A stretch of DNA of 64,000 nucleotides from Hyperoodon ampullatus (taxonomy: Eukaryota; Chordata; Mammalia; Artiodactyla; Ziphiidae): contig OX457061.1 in assembly GCA_949752795.1 (NCBI GenBank), positions 34,352,425 through 34,416,424 on the forward strand, given 5' to 3'. The notes beneath the pieces were generated by a model, which searched no databases, was not told where the DNA came from, and was given only the letters and a program-made list of their open reading frames with translations. This document shows, piece after piece, positions 52,675 to 64,000 of this stretch. The first letter of the stretch is position 1; every line of letters starts with the position of its first letter. The position numbers and the translations under genes were made by a program.

Positions 52675-52875
52675 CGGTTCTCTGCTACCTTCTAGCTGTG
52701 TGACTTTAGCTACAATATTTAAACTTTCTGGGGGTCAGTTTCCTTAACTCGAAAGTGGGAATAGCAGTAGTATCTAAGTCAGAGTGTTGCTATAAAGATT
52801 AAAGTTAATATGGGTAGGGTACTTAGGACAGTGACTGGCACACAGTAAGCACTTAATAAAAGTTAGCTCCAGTTA
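52675..52875 (+). repeat. MIR SINE
   Basis: 'cttctagctgtgtgacttta', 'gtcagtttccttaactcgaa' and 'ggcacacagtaagcacttaa' match MIR. Confidence 0.8.
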
Positions 52876-52982
52876 GTGTTATTATTGGGTTAGATTCATG
52901 GATATGAATTAGATGTAGATTATTTACCTTTAAATTATTTACCTTTTCTGTGATTTGTTTTGGTTTTATTCTCCCACCCCGA

Positions 52983-52986
<4 letters not shown>

Positions 52987-53028
<42 letters not shown>
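52987..53028. repeat. (TA)n microsatellite
   Basis: About 21 uninterrupted TA units. A run of this length is likely to vary in length between individuals. Confidence 0.95.
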
Positions 53029-53030
<2 letters not shown>

Positions 53031-55424
53031 TGTTTCTACTTTGTCACTGAACAAGGTGATACTATCTTTGTTCAAACCAAAGTACAAATGAAGAGATACT
53101 ATAAATGAAAAAAAAAAGTGTGCACGTGCCTGTGTGTGTGAGTTGGGGGGGGTGTCTTTTTATTCTCAGTACGTATATATGCACCACGAGGGGAAAAGCA
53201 TCCCAAATGTCTATATGTACGGTGATGAGTTATGTATTCACATACAATACACAGTAGACGCAGGAAGAATATAGGCAGATGAAGGAACTCCTGCCCTTCC
53301 CCCCAAGCTCTGTTCTTCTCTCTACTGCCTTACGAGCTCTTTCCCAAGATGGGAAAAATTGTGGTCAGAACTCAATGGTCAGAAACTCATGGATTGGGCC
53401 ATGTTTTACAAGTGGTCAGACTACTATGCCTTAAAGATAAGCAACCTTGAACGGTGTTCCTTCTTTCCTTCCTAGGTAGGGTATGGCCCAAGGGCAAGCC
53501 AGCTACCATCATCCAAGTGGCTGGCTGATGAGTCTCAGGGTTTGCTCCTCAGACCTGGTCTGTAAATCTTAGCAGCAAGGAGAAGGGAGCAGCAGGCTTC
53601 ATTTAGGACTTAACCCTAAGCCAACACCCAACTCAATTTTTTTCAGAGAACCCTCAAAATAGGAGGTTTGCCCATAATCATGTGGTAATTTGTTTTATAT
53701 TCTACTGTTGTTCTGAATATATAGATTCTGGCTTGAGAACCTCAAGGGTAAGAGGGTATGGGTGATAGGAGTCAAGCACCAAGAACCTATCCAAACTGTG
53801 AACCATGGAGAGCACAAAGGGTCACAGCACGGTTAGACTGTACTCTGGGAGAATATCTTGCCTAATGGCAGGGAATGGGGAGAGAAAAGCAGAGAAGCCC
53901 TCTGAAAGAGGCAGCAATTGAGCTGGGACTGTACGGCTGAGTAGTATAGGCTAAGACAGTGGGAACCCCCAAGAATTCTGAAAACTAGCATCATTAAACC
54001 AAAATATAATTTAAATTAAAAAAAATGAACATGTTAGGGGGTGATGAGAAACATCAAATCAGCCAGTGTTCAGTCTGTGGTCTGGGGGGTCTTGGGCAAC
54101 CTGGACACTGGAGAAATGGTCTCTGGACAAGGTGGGTAATGGTCACTTGGCTCAACCAGAGTTTCAGGGAATTCTCCATGCCCACCCCCATTATTCTAAT
54201 TCCCTTTTTCTGATTTCATACTACTGGGCTACTTTTTCATTAAAAATTCAGTTTGTCGGCAACTTTGAACCTGAGAAGGGGGTACCCTGCATAGAGAAAA
54301 CAGCCCAATCACTAGAAAAAGACAACCCCACTTGTACTGATAGAAAGATAGAATAGTTTAAACGTACTATTTCTACCTCTTCATTTGCCACTTCCTCCAA
54401 AATCAACTGGGTTCCCTCTTTCCTTCTCCACTGAACTCATCCCAGGAAAATCCACCCATTACCTCTCATTTCCTGAATCCATCAACTATTTTAAGTCTTC
54501 ACTGGGCCTCCCCATGGCATGGGACACTCTTCCTGATGCCCTTTTCCTTCGTCTCCTGGGTGGGAAGCCATTCTGGGACATTTCCTGGTTCTGCTTCTCC
54601 ATCTCTGGCAGTACCCTTTTAAGGCAGTGTCATTGATTATTTCTAAGGATCTTGGGAAAGTCTCTACTCAAGACCCACAAGGCTAAAGCCTAGGCCCAGG
54701 GTAATCTAGTAGACGTGCTTCCCCTGGGAGGCTCACCCCACAAACATCCCCACTAGCACCCACCAGATGGTTGTAGGATCAGCCTTTGAAGGTAAGTGCA
54801 AGGATCAGAGAGAAGAGTAGAATGGACAGTGAAAGCTCAGAGTGAGGAAAAGGAAGGAGTGAGAGATGGTTGTAAATGAAAGTTGGGTCAGACAGAAAAT
54901 TCCAGATAAAGGAGTTGAAGCTTCATCCAGGGAGTAGATTGGAACCATTGCAGATTTTTGAGGGTTAGAGCCAGGCTTCAGGTGGTATGTGCAGAATGGG
55001 TGAGAGTGCCAAGCAGACAAAGTAGAGATTTGTACACATATCACAGGCCCTGCTACCCCTGTAGGGTCACCTCACCTAAGTGCCCTCCCCCTTTTGTCTC
55101 AGCAAAGTCTCTCACACTTCCTGGTTCAACTCTATAAAGCTTTCCTTTGGGCTGCAGCCCACCTGATGTCCATGTTCATAAAAGTGCCTGGACTATACAG
55201 CTAACTTCATTCTCTCTATATATACAAACTGACATCGAATCTGACCTTGTTCTCCATTTGTTAGGTGCATGTGCCCAATAAGAATATAATTTCTCATGTG
55301 CCACCTTTGAGTCACCTGGCAGTGTGCTAGGCTGACTATGAACAGAATAACTACCTATTACATGCTTTCAAAAAGAGATGGATTTTGTACTATTTACTCT
55401 TTTATAGAGTGACAGATTCTACTT

Positions 55425-56310
55425 CTGCTTGTTGTTCCCCTACTCTGCCCCTGCATTCTTTCCTTCTCCCTGACTACATGGCTGCCCAGCTAGAAGACTC
55501 TACTTTTCAGCTTCCCTTGCAGCTAGGTCATGTAATTAGGTTCTTGCCAAAGAAATGTGCGCAGCAGTGATTTCTGCAACCAGCCTAAAAGGTAATTGTT
55601 TGCCCTGAACTTCCTCTCTTTCTCCTTTCCTCAAGCTTGAACAAAGACGTGCAAGCAACCTGACTTCCACACAGATGAGGACAAAGCCTTAGACGGTGGG
55701 GGAACAACATCAGGGAAAGAACCTAGGTCCTTGAATGACCTTGTGGAACAGAGCTGGACCACCTGTCCAGACCAGCCAGACTCAAATGAAAGAAAAATAA
55801 ACTATCTTATTTAAGCCACTGTATGTTGGGGTCCCTGTTTCAGCAGTTAAGCATCTACCCAACTAATGTATTTCCCCAAATCCATTTCTCCATATAATAC
55901 AGTAAGTCCAGCTTTTGAATTGGGCATATTACTTCCCAGATAAAGGCTACATTTCCCAGCCTCCTCTGCACCTATGTGTGACCATATGACTAGGTTGTGG
56001 CTAATGAAGTGTAAGTAGAATTGTTACATGGGCCTTCTGAGCAATCTCCTTATAAAGTAGTCAGTGACCTTCTTCCCACTTCCTCTTTCCCACGGTCTGG
56101 AAAGTGAATGTAATGGCTGGAGATGAAGCAGCCATTTTGGACCATGAAGTTACATTCTAAGAGTTGTGAAGAAGCAGAAGACCAGGATTAGTGTCTCCAA
56201 TGACCAGTTTTAGACTGCTTACTTCTAGATTTCTTTACGTGACAGAGGAACTTCTATCTTATTTAAGCTATTAATGTTTGTTTGTGGTAGGTAGCTAAAC
56301 CTAATCTTAA
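55425..56310 (+). mobile_element. Two adjacent related LTR-like copies
   Basis: The first copy (about 55425-55870) ends 'actatcttatttaagccact' and then 'agcatctacccaactaat'. The second (about 55905-56310) ends 'ttctatcttatttaagctat' and then 'aacctaatcttaagtaac'. Both also share a 'catttcccagcctcc'/'ttttcagcttcccttgc' start region and a 'gtcatgtaattaggttctt'/'catatgactaggttgtgg' block. They look like two insertions, or a duplication, of one old family. Confidence 0.5.
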
Positions 56311-57039
56311 GTAACAGATACATCCAGCCTCATATCATCTGCTGGGACACACAACATTTCAAAGCCCAACTTGATTCTTGGATATTCCTCTTAGCAGAAG
56401 AAAAGAAAAATCACTTTCCAAATTGCAGAAGTAAGAAGCCAGTTTCCATTCCTTCTGAAGAAAATCAGCTTGGCTTTTGTGCTCACTGAAACACTGCCTC
56501 TACAGGGAGGTCATTGAGGGACAAACACCCTGTCTCTGGGCCCACCAGGCCCCAACAATGGCGGCTCACACTAGGGATGCATGACATGTGGGAAAACAGT
56601 AAAGAAGTGGGATGGAAGTGGGGAAAGAGATGTGACCCAGCTCTCATGGGCAGGGCAGTGAGCACGAACAGAACGCTGAGCTTGGGACACTAGCCACTGC
56701 AAATTTAGGTCCATACAGACAGGGAGGAAATAAGGCAACATCTCTCTTTAAGTTGGGATTTCTGCTTCCCACCAGCTGCTCTTATCTCACACACCCTAGG
56801 CCAGATGGCAGTCTCCTCCCTTACCACCCCCTACCCCAATCCCTGGCAGAGACAGAGAGTGGAGGCCAGATGCTGAAAACTGGGGGAGCCTAGACTCAGC
56901 CCCACCTGTCCGCAGCTTCGCAAGACTTGGCTGACCACCTGCCTCTCCCGGCCTCAGTCTCCCCACCTGTAAAGCCAGCAGCGGGCGGAAGGCGCTGACA
57001 GCTCTTGGGACCACTTGTCCAGGAGGATGGGTAGTGGGA

Positions 57040-57640
57040 GCCACGCGCTCCCCGTCCGGGCCTCGGCCGTGCCGGCGCTGCCTCCATTCGCATCCTAACC
57101 AACTGCCCGCCCCCGCCCCCGCTCCTGCCGCCTCCGGCCCCCGTCCCGGGTCTCCGCTCCCGCAGCCCCTCATCCTCCCGCAGCCTCACCCTCCTCGGAC
57201 AGGTAGCGTAGGTCGTAGAACTCCCCCGCGAAGGTGCCGTAGGAGGAGTCGTGGCGCGGAACCGCCTCGTCAGAGCCCGAGTCCCCCCGCGCGCGGCCCC
57301 GGGGGCCCCGGCCCCCGGCGCCCGCGCCGTCGTCCGCGGGGCTGGCGGCACAGGCGACGGTCCCGGCCAGCAGGAGCAAGAGCAGCGGCGCCCAGGCCCC
57401 CGGGCGCTGCCGGCGCGGCCGCGCCATCGCTATCCACCGATCCCGCAGCCAGGCCGCTCGGGCCGCAGCAGGGGCGCCGCGGGCGCTGGGCAGGGACTGC
57501 GCGGCCGCCCCCGCCGCCGCCAGCAAGCATCCGCCCCCTCCCGCAGCCCGCGCAGCCGCGGAGCCGCCCGCACCCGCCGCCTCCCAGCCTTGGTCTGCGC
57601 ATCCTCGCTTGCGCCAGAAGCCTCCCATTCTTCCTAGCAT
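57040..57640. promoter_or_regulatory. FRRS1L: CpG island of FRRS1L
   Basis: Very GC- and CpG-rich sequence covers coding exon 1, the start of intron 1 and the proximal 5'UTR, in contrast to AT-rich surroundings. The edges are estimated by eye. Long open frames on the plus strand here reflect GC composition. Confidence 0.85.
57190..57427 (-). CDS. FRRS1L: FRRS1L coding exon 1 (ferric-chelate reductase 1-like, N-terminus)
   Basis: 238 bp. The ATG at 57427 has a good context (GCGATGG) and the donor is GAGGAGG|GTGAGG. It encodes a signal peptide ([14 protein letters not shown], then [13 protein letters not shown], cleavage likely after about residue 27). A Gly/Arg/Asp-rich variable stretch follows, then the conserved [20 protein letters not shown]. 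The full five-exon product is 293 residues: signal peptide, Pro/Cys segment, DOMON domain (about 110-236) and a hydrophobic C-terminal tail (about 275-293). FRRS1L is an endoplasmic-reticulum partner in AMPA-receptor assembly in neurons, and its human gene is linked to an early epileptic encephalopathy (established knowledge). The frame is open upstream to another ATG at 57727, so a longer N-terminus cannot be excluded. Confidence 0.95.
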
Positions 57641-57860
57641 CCTCTCCTCCTCGCCCGAACTCTCTTTCTCTGCCTCCGTTCTTTCTCCCATTTCTCCTCC
57701 CTCCCTCCACGAGTCTCTCACAGACACAAATTTGGCCCTTCTACCCTCTTGCTACTACTCAGAAAGTGGTCCACGGAGCAGCAGCAGCAGCAGCATCCCC
57801 AGAGACCAGCATGTTAGCATCACTAATCTCGGGCCCCACGGCAGACACGTGACTCAGGAT
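57428..57860 (-). promoter_or_regulatory. FRRS1L: FRRS1L 5'UTR and proximal promoter region
   Basis: In sense orientation the leader is GA-rich (the plus strand shows 'ctcctccctccctcc'-like runs at 57640-57720). There is a (GCT)6-type run at 57778-57796. A CACGTGACTCA sequence at 57846-57856 overlaps an E-box and an AP-1-like site (known motifs). There is no obvious TATA box. The start site is not determined. Confidence 0.5.
57778..57796. repeat. (CAG)6 trinucleotide run upstream of FRRS1L
   Basis: Six consecutive CAG units on the plus strand (CTG in the gene's sense) lie about 350 bp upstream of the start codon. Confidence 0.9.
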
Positions 57861-58061
57861 GCATTTTACCAATATCCCCGGGAGACCCCAGTATATATTC
57901 ACATTTAAGAAGTGCTCCTCGGAGGGTTCACCTTGAACACACCTTGTCAGAGTCGCTGCTTCCCCCACCTTGTTCCAGCACTTTTTGGTTTATATAAAGC
58001 ACTTACTATATCCGTTACTTCTTGGGATCATCACTGAAAAAGTTGAAATTGCAAGATCCGC

Positions 58062-58171
58062 ACTTTATAGATAGGTAAACCGAGGTCCTTAGGGCCACTT
58101 TAAACATAGGTAAACCGAGGTCCGAGGTCCGAGGTCCTTAGGGTCTAGTTTCCCGAGAGAAACTAGAACCC
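58062..58171. repeat. Local tandem duplication plus quasi-palindrome in MIR-like sequence
   Basis: The unit 'taggtaaaccgaggtcc' occurs near 58073 and again near 58108. The second copy has an added triplication of GTCCGAG-like 7-mers before 'ttaggg'. Just after it, GGGTCTAGTTTC (58141-58152) and GAAACTAGAACCC (58159-58171) form a stem with one unpaired base and a 6-nt loop. Confidence 0.75.
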
Positions 58172-60324
58172 AGCTCTTTGGGCTGGATTCACGTAGATTT
58201 TTGGCGTGTGCAGTCAGCAGAGGCTGCTGGTGCCCTTGCGAAACGTGCCCCCTTCAACACCGGGCAACTGGTTTACTGGTTTCCCCACAGCGAGCACGTA
58301 CAGGCCTCGGCAGGCCCAGACCGTGGAATTCCCGACTTTCCCAAATCCATTCCTGCCGCTTGCAGTTCACTTCCGGTTATTTACTCAGCCATTCATTCAT
58401 TCATTCATTCACACCAAGCACTTAACTACATGCCAGGCCTTTCCAAATGATGGTTTTGGAGTGATAACACATTCAAACTGCTAAGCTGTTTTCCGCTAGA
58501 AAACATGGATAAAATTCTTTTTATGCTAGTATTGCAGATCCAGCATTCTAGCTTGCTTTTAAATCTTATTGCATAAACAAACAAAATAATTACGGAGGCA
58601 GAAAAGCATAGAGGTTTCAAACGTAGGCCCAGAAGTCAGGCAGTGCCACGTGGTGATCAGTAACCTCCATGATGCACTGCCGATTAGGTAAGATGATAGA
58701 TCTGAAGATCAGTGGTATCGAATGAATACCTATAGTATTAAACCCTATGACAATGAACGAATGAATATGCCTATGGTTCTGAAATACAAAAATTCTAAAG
58801 AAACTAGTGATTACAACCTTTTTTGGCCCAGGAGAGATGGGAGACATGTGGAAAGTGAGAAGTTTTGTGTGACCCAGAGGTCAAATGTTTGCTTTTAGGT
58901 ATCAGTTAACACTGATGGTGGGTTATCCAATTGGAGTTTAAACGTGTTTATCCTGACAGGTGATTCAGGTATAATTCATGGAAACCCTGGGCTTCACTAG
59001 GTCTCCCAATATCCCAGTCGTTGTAAGAAATATGTCAGATTTACTGCTTGAAAAAGGTAAGATGAACTATAATTACTTAAAAAATCAAAACAAAGACATT
59101 TCTTTCCCAAAAACATAGCTTTCAGAGGATAAAATTCTAAAATACAAGAAATCCAATCAATTGAAAATCTGTTAGAGTATCCCTAGAAGAACAAAAAATT
59201 CAAAAAAAATCTTACTGTTAAAAATTGAAATGTCTTTCTTTTCATCTTCCTCTTTATCAGGAAAGATATGGCCAATTTTAAATGGACCAATGTTTAGCAA
59301 AAATAACAAGCATTGGACTTCTGATTCTGGTGTTGATTCACTGGTTTGGGAATCCAAGCTGTTATCTATGACTTTTTTATTCCCTTCATTTTAATTAATA
59401 CAATCAACAGTGATGGTGCCAGATATAAGGCAAATTAAAACCAGGTCATTCTTCTGGTAAACTGGTCTGGTAAAACCAGGTGGGCTTTTTTGGGGGTGGG
59501 GGGCAGGGGATGTCGGGTGCTGGTGTTGGAGGAGGGTTTGCACCCACAGCTTAAAATGAAGCTTGTAGGTAAACTGCAGATTTCAGTGACCTACCCATGA
59601 TCAAGGACCTGGGGTCCATGGACTCAAAGGCGGACACAGATGGGTTTCAGGGGTGGTGTGAGGATCCATTGAAAGTGCTGGAATGATGTGTGACGTATAG
59701 CTTTTTCTAGGGAGAATACCCATATTCTTCATGGGTCACTTAAAAGTCTGCATGCCACCCCAGGGCCTTAGAACCTACTCTGGTTTCCAATTCCTTACAG
59801 GCTTGGCTGCTTCCTTTCACGAGGTTCTTTCTCATCCACTTAAATTGCTTTTGGGATTTTCTTATTCTTTTTGTTTTCTTACAAGATTTCAGCCCTGGAA
59901 GGAGCTGTTCTCACCCTCAGCACATATTCCCTACGTTGTTACACCCCAGGTTTTGCATAAACCCTCTGCTCCCCACTGATGTGAATCTACAGTACTGTGG
60001 TTTTCTCTTTTGTACATATTTTTCAAGGAAGAACATTTCCTGAACATGCTGAGACCACTGCCTGAACAAGAGTTGGGTATTCAAACAAGAACTTAGAGAT
60101 GAACCTGAGTTTAATTTCATTTGCATTTTTAAAAAAAGAGCACCTTTATTTTCTCTTCTCAAAGCCATTTCTCTAAAACAATTTTTTTCTGTTATAAACT
60201 TCACCCCCCACAAATCAGTGCTGCATCTCGGTATCTGAGCAGTTTAACAACAGATTTGCTCATGCTTCTGTCTCTCTAGTAATATATGTGACTTTTTTCA
60301 CTTCTGATTGTTTATGAAATAAAA

Positions 60325-60905
60325 GTTGTGATCTTGGCAGTTCCTTAAAAAGTTCAACATAGAGTTGCCGTATGACGCAGCTATTCCCATCTCAGTTATA
60401 TACCCAAGAGAACTGAAAACATATGTTCACAAATGTTCATATTATTCATAAGAGTCAAAAAGTGGAAGCAAGCCAAATGTCTATTAATTGATGAATGGAT
60501 AAACAAAATGTGGCATATCCTTACAATGGAATATTATATAGCCATCAAAAAGGAATGAAGTACTAATACATGCTACAACATGGATGAAACTTGAAAACAT
60601 TGCATTAAGTGAAAGAAGCCAGTCACAAAAGACCACATATTGTGTTATTCCATTTATATGAAATGTCCAGAATAGGCAAATCCATAGACAGAAATCCAAA
60701 GACAGAAAGTAAATTAGTGCTTGCTAAAAGATAGGGGGAGGGGAGAATTGGTAGTGACTACAGATATGGAGTTTCTTTGTGGAATCATGGAAATGTTCTG
60801 TAATTAGATAGTTGTGATATTTGTATGACATTATGAATATGCTAAAAAATACTGAATTAGATACATTAAAATGGTTAACATGGTGAATTTCAAGTTTTTT
60901 AGAAG
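60325..60905 (+). mobile_element. Old L1 ORF2 3' fragment
   Basis: 'atatacccaagagaactgaa', 'atggaatattatatagccat', 'atggatgaaacttgaaaaca' and 'gtgaaagaagccagtcacaa' are the conserved L1 ORF2-end blocks in diverged form. Frames are broken. Confidence 0.85.
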
Positions 60906-62459
60906 CTGTGATCTTTGAGATGATGAAAGAAAGATAAACATGGTAACAGAATATTCTTGTGCTATTCTGGGAGTGTAAAATTTCGGGCACATTCAGGTGG
61001 GATCTTCTGAATGCTCTAGGACCTCGTTTTTAAACTCTTTAAACATAAGGATCTCCTATGCAATCTACAATCCACAAACCTGGGGTTGCAGGATTCCCAG
61101 GCCACTTGCATTAACCCTCACCCCCATACCCACCAGGAGTCTGTGGCTCACAGTCTGGAACACCTGCTCCGGAATGATTATGTCAGCAAGCTGATTTTTC
61201 TCCCTGGATATAAGATGTGTTGTGTGACTGTATGGTACTGTTATTTTGGTTTTAAGTATATAAAAAAAGGCGAAGTGATTGTACCAATTCATTTTTATCC
61301 CTATGGATCCACCCAACACAATGTCATCTTCTCAGGTCACAATGCCAAGCACCCAACATACATGTACGTAGGCAAATAACCAGGACAACTGCTGAAACAA
61401 TGGAATCCTCTTGATTTTACTGGTTAGAGTTGAGCTGCCAAAGGTACTGGGTTTTCATATACAGTAACAGCCAACTTGTTTGTGATCAGACTTCCAGTGA
61501 CATCAACCTTCTGAAACATCTGTGAACCCAGGGGGACATGGGGAAGAAGCAGCAGGCTCAGAGCCTCCTGAGAACAATGGCCAAAAAGCCCATGCATTCC
61601 TCCTTGGAAGAAACGCCAATCTGACACGTATGTAACACTGAGTTTCCTGGCTTCCTCAAGAAAACTTCAGTTTTGCCCTGGAGGTTTCCATCAGAGAGCC
61701 GGAAGTGAAGAGCAGAAGACTGAGAAAGCAGGTTAGAAGAGGAGGGATTGGCAAGAGGTGACAACCCCAGAAACACATATTTCCCCCGTACTGTACAGGA
61801 ACACATTTTGTATCATGTACACAACATAAAGAACGGCTAAAGCTGTTTTAAAAGTACAGCCGGGGTCATGTAGTATTGGGGTGGGGGGTAAAAGTTCCCA
61901 AATACCACAACTGCCCCCAGACAGCTTCACCAATAGAGCAGACAGCAGTGCAAACCATCAATGAGAAAAGCGTTAGTCTGTGAAAGGCAAGCCAAGCCCT
62001 GCACATCTGGATAGTGCCTGATGACATCACTGCACCACACCAAGGTACAAAAGGGGCTGATGTTTGTAATGATGACCATGACTCATCAAGAAAAGGTTAA
62101 ATACTCTCCAGTATACTCTGTTTACTAAGGCAGGGAAGTGTGTAATATATTTTAGAAAGATTTCCCTCAAAAAATATTAAAATTGTATAGATTCAGCACT
62201 TAAAGGGTTAATCCTCTGTTATCTGAATATTTGCGTACATTGCCTCCTTTTACAAGTGCTAGTCAATGAGGCATTACTTTTTTTATAATCATTAGTATCA
62301 AATTATTGGCACCATTCAGGTTTAAGGATAGGGACAGGAGAGCAAATTATACAACATAAAAATACAGTTCTGATACAAATATACGAGATCAATTCCACTT
62401 AAGTGGTCATAAGAAATGGATGGACATTTTACACACAAGGAAATACAGCTAATAAGTCA

Positions 62460-62960
62460 CCACATGGAAAAGTGCTCAGCCTTGCTAGCAATTAATGAAA
62501 TAAAACCACCTTTCAAGGAACAACTATACGCACTTATTAAACTAGCAAAAATAAATAAAAATGGCACAACCCAATATTGGCAGAACTATTGGTAAATAGA
62601 AATGCTTACACATTGCTGGTGGCATCATAAATTGTAGAGGGGATTCAAGCATTCAGAGAGGATGGGGGGTTGAACTTGATGACCTTTAAGGTCTTTTCAA
62701 CCCAGAGACTGGATCTTTCTAGAAAGCAATCTGGCAATATGAAACAAGAGCTATAAAATACCTCATGCTCTTTGACCTTGTAATCCCTCTTTGGAGATAT
62801 TCCCAAGGGGAGAATCCAAAGGAAGGAACGTTTTTTACAAAGACATTCATAGCAGCACTATTTATAAGAGTGAAAAATTAGATATAACTCAAATATCTAG
62901 TAATGGCAAGAAGTGAGGTTAATCATGGTACATGGATACAAAGAAATCAAAATTGGTGAG
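62460..62960 (+). mobile_element. Old L1 ORF2 fragment
   Basis: 'tgctagcaattaatgaaata', 'cacattgctggtggcatcat', 'agaaagcaatctggcaatat' and 'cattcatagcagcactattt' are the L1 ORF2 3' blocks. It stops before the true L1 3' end and is heavily diverged. Confidence 0.8.
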
Positions 62961-64000
62961 AGCAGGATCAGTGTTGAAAAGAGGAGCTGTGTGTTAGATG
63001 GAGGAAGTAATCAAAGACCAGGTACACACTGACCATACTGATGTAAAAATGTGTGCATATTCATTGAGAAAGCATGGGAAACATTTCAGAGGGCTAGTTT
63101 GTGGTTGGGGGTTCTAAATTATTCCTGCAAAGTTGTTCAAGTGCATAATACAAATTTAAAAACACATTTCTTGAAACTATATAAAAAGAGAGCAAAGTTT
63201 CTTCTGGTCAAGTTTCTATCAACAGGACATGAGTTGATCAACTTTAGAAATAATTTTCCTTTATGGAACACCCAAATGAATCCTGATATCAAGTCACTTT
63301 GTAAGGATTTTTAGACAATTTAAACTATAATGTCTTACTTTGGGTTCAATAATAAATTTTATATATCCCAAATAATATCATATGCCGTAAGTTCACAGGT
63401 TAAATTGTATTTCAGATTAAGCTGAAGCACCTTCAGCTCTGGTGACTGCAACTTTCCTTTTTTAGTTCACCTACTTGTCTGAATAAAAATGAATGTTAAA
63501 GACTTTATAAGATCTGTGTATTTACCAGTGTAAATGAAAAACCAGCAGTAAAGAATTATTCTCTCATTAAAAATGACTCTAACAAACAGTCAAAGCTTGG
63601 TGCAAGTGTCAATCATACAAAATCACATGGTTGAGATTGACAGCAAAGGATTCCGTGCCATATTAACTCCTGTGGTTATTAATATATACACACAGGTACT
63701 TCTGAAAAGGAATCCTGGTTTTCCCATCTTTCTTCTAGGCTTACCAAATCCTGTCTCAACTACACTGAGTAGCAGAAAAACTCTAATACTCAGGAGACAT
63801 AAAATATCTTTTCTGATAGAAGTCAAGCCAGAAGTTGGCTTTGACTAACCACAGAGGCCTGGGCCAACAGAGCACACATTTGTATGTTGTGCTAGAGTGA
63901 TCACACAAAGCCCGAAGAAAGAAAACGGACAGAAGGCACCATGCCATCCTCCAGGCACCAAGGGGAGAATTTCACAGTTCGGTCATCAACAGTCTTTTCA

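Larger units (their letters stand above)
46242..57189 (-). other. FRRS1L: FRRS1L intron 1
   Basis: A 10.9-kb phase-1 intron. It holds two L1 segments, one long-form SINE, several LTR-like copies, L2 and MIR pieces, a (TA)n microsatellite, a G-rich run and a strong hairpin. The region 53050-55420 has no repeat I can name confidently. No other exon is supported. Confidence 0.85.
58172..64000. other. Upstream flank of FRRS1L, intergenic
   Basis: It holds an (ATTC)n run near 58390-58412, old L1 pieces at 60325-60905 and 62460-62960, and otherwise apparently unique sequence, including a moderately GC-rich stretch at 61420-61960. By synteny the next gene should be EPB41L4B, 3' end first. I could not recognise any of its coding exons, so none is annotated. 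Confidence 0.5.

Noticed and set aside
57034..57852. 272-codon open frame on the plus strand
   Set aside because: It is antisense to FRRS1L exon 1 and 5'UTR. The Pro/Arg/Ser composition is explained by the CpG island.
61420..61960. Possible terminal exon or 3'UTR of EPB41L4B
   Set aside because: It is suggested only by synteny and slightly higher GC. I recognise no protein sequence on either strand, so it is not annotated.

Overview
This window is nuclear DNA from a mammal, almost certainly a cetacean. It has long introns, two CpG-island first exons, and old MIR, L2, L1, DNA-transposon and LTR copies. Scattered through it are many young tRNA-derived SINEs of the CHR type (head starting GGGGCTTCCCTGGTGGCGCAG, often a pure A tail, clear target-site duplications). 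That SINE type and its abundance point to Cetacea within the Cetartiodactyla. The species cannot be told from sequence alone.

Two protein genes can be assembled exon by exon, both on the minus strand. (1) The 5' part of TMEM245 (C9orf5): CDS exons 1-4 at 25839-26453, 16129-16246, 14492-14593 and 2050-2166. They join in frame and encode about the first 317 residues of a multi-pass membrane protein of the AI-2E-exporter-like family. The remaining exons lie off the left edge. (2) A complete FRRS1L (C9orf4) coding sequence in five exons: 57190-57427, 46157-46241, 43945-44083, 40716-40962 and 38342-38514. These sum to 882 nt, or 293 codons plus a stop. FRRS1L is a DOMON-domain protein needed for AMPA-receptor biogenesis. 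The order and strand (FRRS1L upstream of TMEM245, same strand) match what I recall of human chromosome 9q31.3.

Layout: 1-26453 is TMEM245 exons and introns, with SINEs crowded in intron 3 (four in 12647-14270). 25640-26665 is the TMEM245 CpG island and promoter, with an inverted pair of ACTACAACTCCC-type motifs. 26665-38341 is intergenic DNA plus an undefined FRRS1L 3'UTR. 38342-57427 is FRRS1L. 57428-64000 is its upstream flank, containing old L1 pieces and no coding exon I can support.

No bacterial-type system, CRISPR array or unknown gene cassette is present. The items most worth a second look are: a 99-bp phase 1-1 exon-like block between the two genes (29503-29601), a near-perfect 41-nt hairpin in FRRS1L intron 1 (52580-52620), a chimeric SINE insertion with a non-SINE 5' half (18316-18748), two SINEs that used the same target site (4570-5017), and an unusual GTTGGT donor after FRRS1L exon 2.
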